Of a stretch of 64,000 nucleotides of DNA, positions 62,412 through 64,000 are shown in pieces; within the stretch, counting starts at the first letter, position 1, and every line of letters starts with the position of its first letter. Under the pieces are notes generated by a model. That model saw only the letters and a list, made by a program, of their open reading frames with translations. It was not told the DNA's origin and searched no databases. The stretch lies in the NCBI GenBank assembly GCA_038523925.1, contig JBCBIY010000006.1, positions 62,001-126,000 of the forward strand. The letters are read 5' to 3'. The position numbers and the translations under genes are program-made. The DNA is from JBCBWG01 sp038523925 (GTDB taxonomy: Bacteria; Pseudomonadota; Alphaproteobacteria; Rhizobiales; Hyphomicrobiaceae).

Positions 62412-63452
62412 TTAGTCTGTCTTCTGAGCGAGCTTGGGCCCGCGGACGGCGAGGATGACTTCAGCGAGGATCGCGGTCGCGATCTCAGCCGGCGTCTGCG
62501 CCCCGATGTCGAGCCCGATCGGGCATTTGATGCGGGCAAGCTCATCGGCTGAGAAGCCCGCCTCGGTGAGACGCCCGATGCGCTTCTCGTGGTTTCGCTT
62601 CGAGCCAAGTGCGCCGATGTAGAGGCAGTCTGAGCGCAGTCCGACCTTGAGCGCTTCATCGTCGATGTGGCTTACGTGCGCGACCACGACGAGGGCCGTG
62701 TAGGGGTCAAGGCCGATCGCGGGCAGCGCGTCCTGGGGCCACTCGGCCTGAAGGTCGACGCCTGGGAAGCGGCTCGCGCTGGCAAACGCGGTGCGCGGGT
62801 CGATGACAACGACCTCGTAGGCAGCAAGCCGCGCCATCTCGCAGAAGAGCTGCGCGATGTGCGTTGCGCCGATGACGACGGCGCGTGCGGGCGGCAGCAC
62901 TGCCTGCCGGAAAACGCGGGTGTCGCCCTCCGTGACCAGGCTGCTTTTCCCCGAGCGGAAACGTCCCAGAACATCGCTATCCAGGCCCGGATCGCCCGGT
63001 GTCTGCAGCGTCTTTGCGCCGCTCTCCAGATTGGTCGAGATGACCAGGCCGTTGCGGCTGTCGAGGGCGGCCCGTGCCTTTTGCACGATCGGCAAACCGT
63101 CTTGGGTCCTCATCGGCTCGATGTAAACGCTGATCTCGCCGCCACACGGCAGGCCGGCGCCCCATGCCGTCTCATCGCTGACGCCGAACGCCAGCGTTTC
63201 GGGCTTGCCGCTCGCCGCCACATCCTCGGCAGCCGCGATGACCTCGCCCTCGACGCATCCGCCGGACACCGAACCCTGGAAGTCGCCGTCGCCCGAAATG
63301 ACCATTTGCCCGCCAACCGGAACCGGCGCGGAGCCCCAGGTCCCGATCACCGTCGCCATGACGATCTGGCCGTCGCGCTCGAGCCAACGGCCCGCCGCGT
63401 CAAAGGCGCTGCGCATGGCGCGCTGGTCTGTTCCTTTGCCCGGGTCGCTCAT
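62412..63452 (-). CDS. XdhC family protein (molybdenum cofactor insertion/sulfuration)
   Basis: 346 residues from the ATG at 63452 (MSDPGKGTDQ). The N-terminal XdhC_CoxI domain (about 10-75; MATVIGTWGSAPVPVGGQMVIS and GSVSGGCVEGEVI with the Cys) and the C-terminal Rossmann domain (AVVIGATHIAQLFCEMARLAAYEVVVIDPRTAFA, YIGALGSKRNHEKRIGRL, KCPIGLDIGAQTPAEIATAILAEVI) are both complete. XdhC binds Moco, protects it and hands it to xanthine dehydrogenase-type enzymes after sulfuration. The target enzyme is not in the window. Confidence 0.93.
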   Translation of the reverse strand: MSDPGKGTDQRAMRSAFDAAGRWLERDGQIVMATVIGTWGSAPVPVGGQMVISGDGDFQGSVSGGCVEGEVIAAAEDVAASGKPETLAFGVSDETAWGAGLPCGGEISVYIEPMRTQDGLPIVQKARAALDSRNGLVISTNLESGAKTLQTPGDPGLDSDVLGRFRSGKSSLVTEGDTRVFRQAVLPPARAVVIGATHIAQLFCEMARLAAYEVVVIDPRTAFASASRFPGVDLQAEWPQDALPAIGLDPYTALVVVAHVSHIDDEALKVGLRSDCLYIGALGSKRNHEKRIGRLTEAGFSADELARIKCPIGLDIGAQTPAEIATAILAEVILAVRGPKLAQKTD

Positions 63453-63580
63453 GGGCTGTGTCCAATGTTGAGGCTGTCGGTAAGGCCGCGCGTCTGATCG
63501 CGGACGCGGAAGCATGCCCCGGAAGCAGCGCAACGCCAAGCGGACCCCGCTCCGGCCGCGGACCTTGCCCAGCGGCGGCA

Positions 63581-63605
63581 TAAATCTTACATAAAATTAG
63601 ATTTA
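63581..63605. promoter_or_regulatory. AT-rich inverted repeat upstream of the XdhC gene
   Basis: TAAATCT-N11-AGATTTA, perfect 7-bp arms, about 130 bp before the XdhC start and in the divergent gap to the nuclease-like gene. The T-N11-A-like symmetry suggests a LysR-type or similar operator. No regulator gene adjoins. The remaining ~275 bp of the 300-bp gap show no gene or strong hairpin. Confidence 0.35.
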
Positions 63606-63752
63606 GGGCGGGCAGTGTTGTGAGGACACGCGGTGACGCCGTGATTCTCATCTGTAAGTCAATCGGTTGTGTCCGTTCCTCAACACAAGAAATCCGTGGA
63701 ATGGCCGCATCGCGGGGCCGTTCTCGCCGCGTGAATCACCGAGTTTGTTGGA

Positions 63753-64000
63753 ATGAGCAAGTATCTTGTCTTGATAGCCGCTTGCGCCGGAGCCGTGGCG
63801 CTTGCCACGATCGCACTGCAGGTCGAACCGGCCGTCAGCGCTGGCGGTCAATCGATGGGTCGCGAGGGCAACGCGCAATCGCTTGATGATCCGCGAGACC
63901 TCCGCGTCACCGGCAAAGCCCGGATCATCGATGGCGACGGCATTGACATCGGTGGTGAGGTCATTCGGCTCGCGGGGATCGACGCGCCAGAGCGTGGTCA
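63753..64000 (+). CDS. Secreted thermonuclease-like (SNase) protein, cut by window edge
   Basis: The first 82 codons of a gene starting at ATG 63753; the 3' part is outside the window. The product starts MSKYLVLIAACAGAVALATIA, a signal peptide, then after a short linker VTGKARIIDGDGIDIGGEVIRLAGIDAPERGQ. This is the N-terminal block of the staphylococcal-nuclease family (IDGD and the IRLxGIDAPE motif with the conserved Arg and Asp). Expected role: extracellular or periplasmic nucleic-acid hydrolysis, though many such short alphaproteobacterial proteins are untested. The 300-bp gap upstream is shared with the XdhC gene. Confidence 0.85.
   Translation, partial: MSKYLVLIAACAGAVALATIALQVEPAVSAGGQSMGREGNAQSLDDPRDLRVTGKARIIDGDGIDIGGEVIRLAGIDAPERG

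Overview
The window reads as a chromosomal segment of a GC-rich alphaproteobacterium, most likely of the Hyphomicrobiales (Rhizobiales). The evidence is gene content and order: ubiG / lysC / ptsP / prfA / prmC / DUF4167 protein / clpB in sequence, an Irr-type Fur regulator divergent from fabA-fabB-fabI, a urtABC urea transporter, and an amino acid:[carrier protein] ligase of the kind first described in Bradyrhizobium and Agrobacterium. I found no rRNA, tRNA, CRISPR array, insertion sequence or prophage. The species cannot be named from the sequence alone.

Layout. 1-4.1 kb: urea ABC transporter genes urtA, urtB and a partial urtC (minus strand), with a -24/-12 (sigma-54) promoter before urtA. 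Next to it is a strongly structured, terminator-ended candidate small RNA on the plus strand that is complementary over 16 nt to the predicted urtA 5' leader. 4.1-6.9 kb: a hybrid histidine kinase and a single-domain response regulator. 6.9-11.7 kb: a four-gene operon (SGNH-fold protein, MBOAT, aminoacyl:carrier-protein ligase, carrier protein) with the architecture of a Gram-positive Dlt (D-alanylation) system, but with the adenylation enzyme DltA replaced by a class II aminoacyl-tRNA-synthetase-like ligase. The MBOAT ends in FLYYQF, which fits the FxYxxF acyl-transfer motif known from DltX. This is the most interesting system in the window.

11.9-18.4 kb: a transporter-like membrane protein, a PAS sensor kinase, an orphan TRAP solute receptor, a small hypothetical, a degenerate receiver protein and an Asp/Glu-racemase-family protein. 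18.6-23.8 kb: a D-amino-acid-dehydrogenase-like flavoprotein, a complete TRAP transporter whose receptor closely resembles the orphan one, and a BASS-like permease. 23.9-25.5 kb: rfbC-rfbB (dTDP-rhamnose pathway). 25.8-30 kb: a protein with two helix-hairpin-helix domains, a DMT exporter and a YihY-type membrane protein. 30-35.4 kb: an RND pump and adaptor divergent from a TetR regulator, with a tandem operator array between them.

35.4-49.3 kb is mainly housekeeping: a spermidine-synthase-like fusion, UbiG, aspartate kinase, PtsP, RF1, PrmC, a DUF4167 protein behind a long palindrome-rich leader, a MOSC protein, and ClpB with a heat-shock-type promoter. 49.3-64 kb: SDR, GNAT and hydroxyacid dehydrogenase enzymes, an SH3 protein, irr, fabA-fabB-fabI, murI, a MoeB/ThiF-like protein, pyrD, DUF952, an Ldh2-family dehydrogenase, a MobA/MocA-like nucleotidyltransferase, an unknown membrane protein, an XdhC protein, and the start of a secreted thermonuclease-like gene cut by the window edge.

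All functions are inferred from protein motifs and context read by eye. No database search was run.
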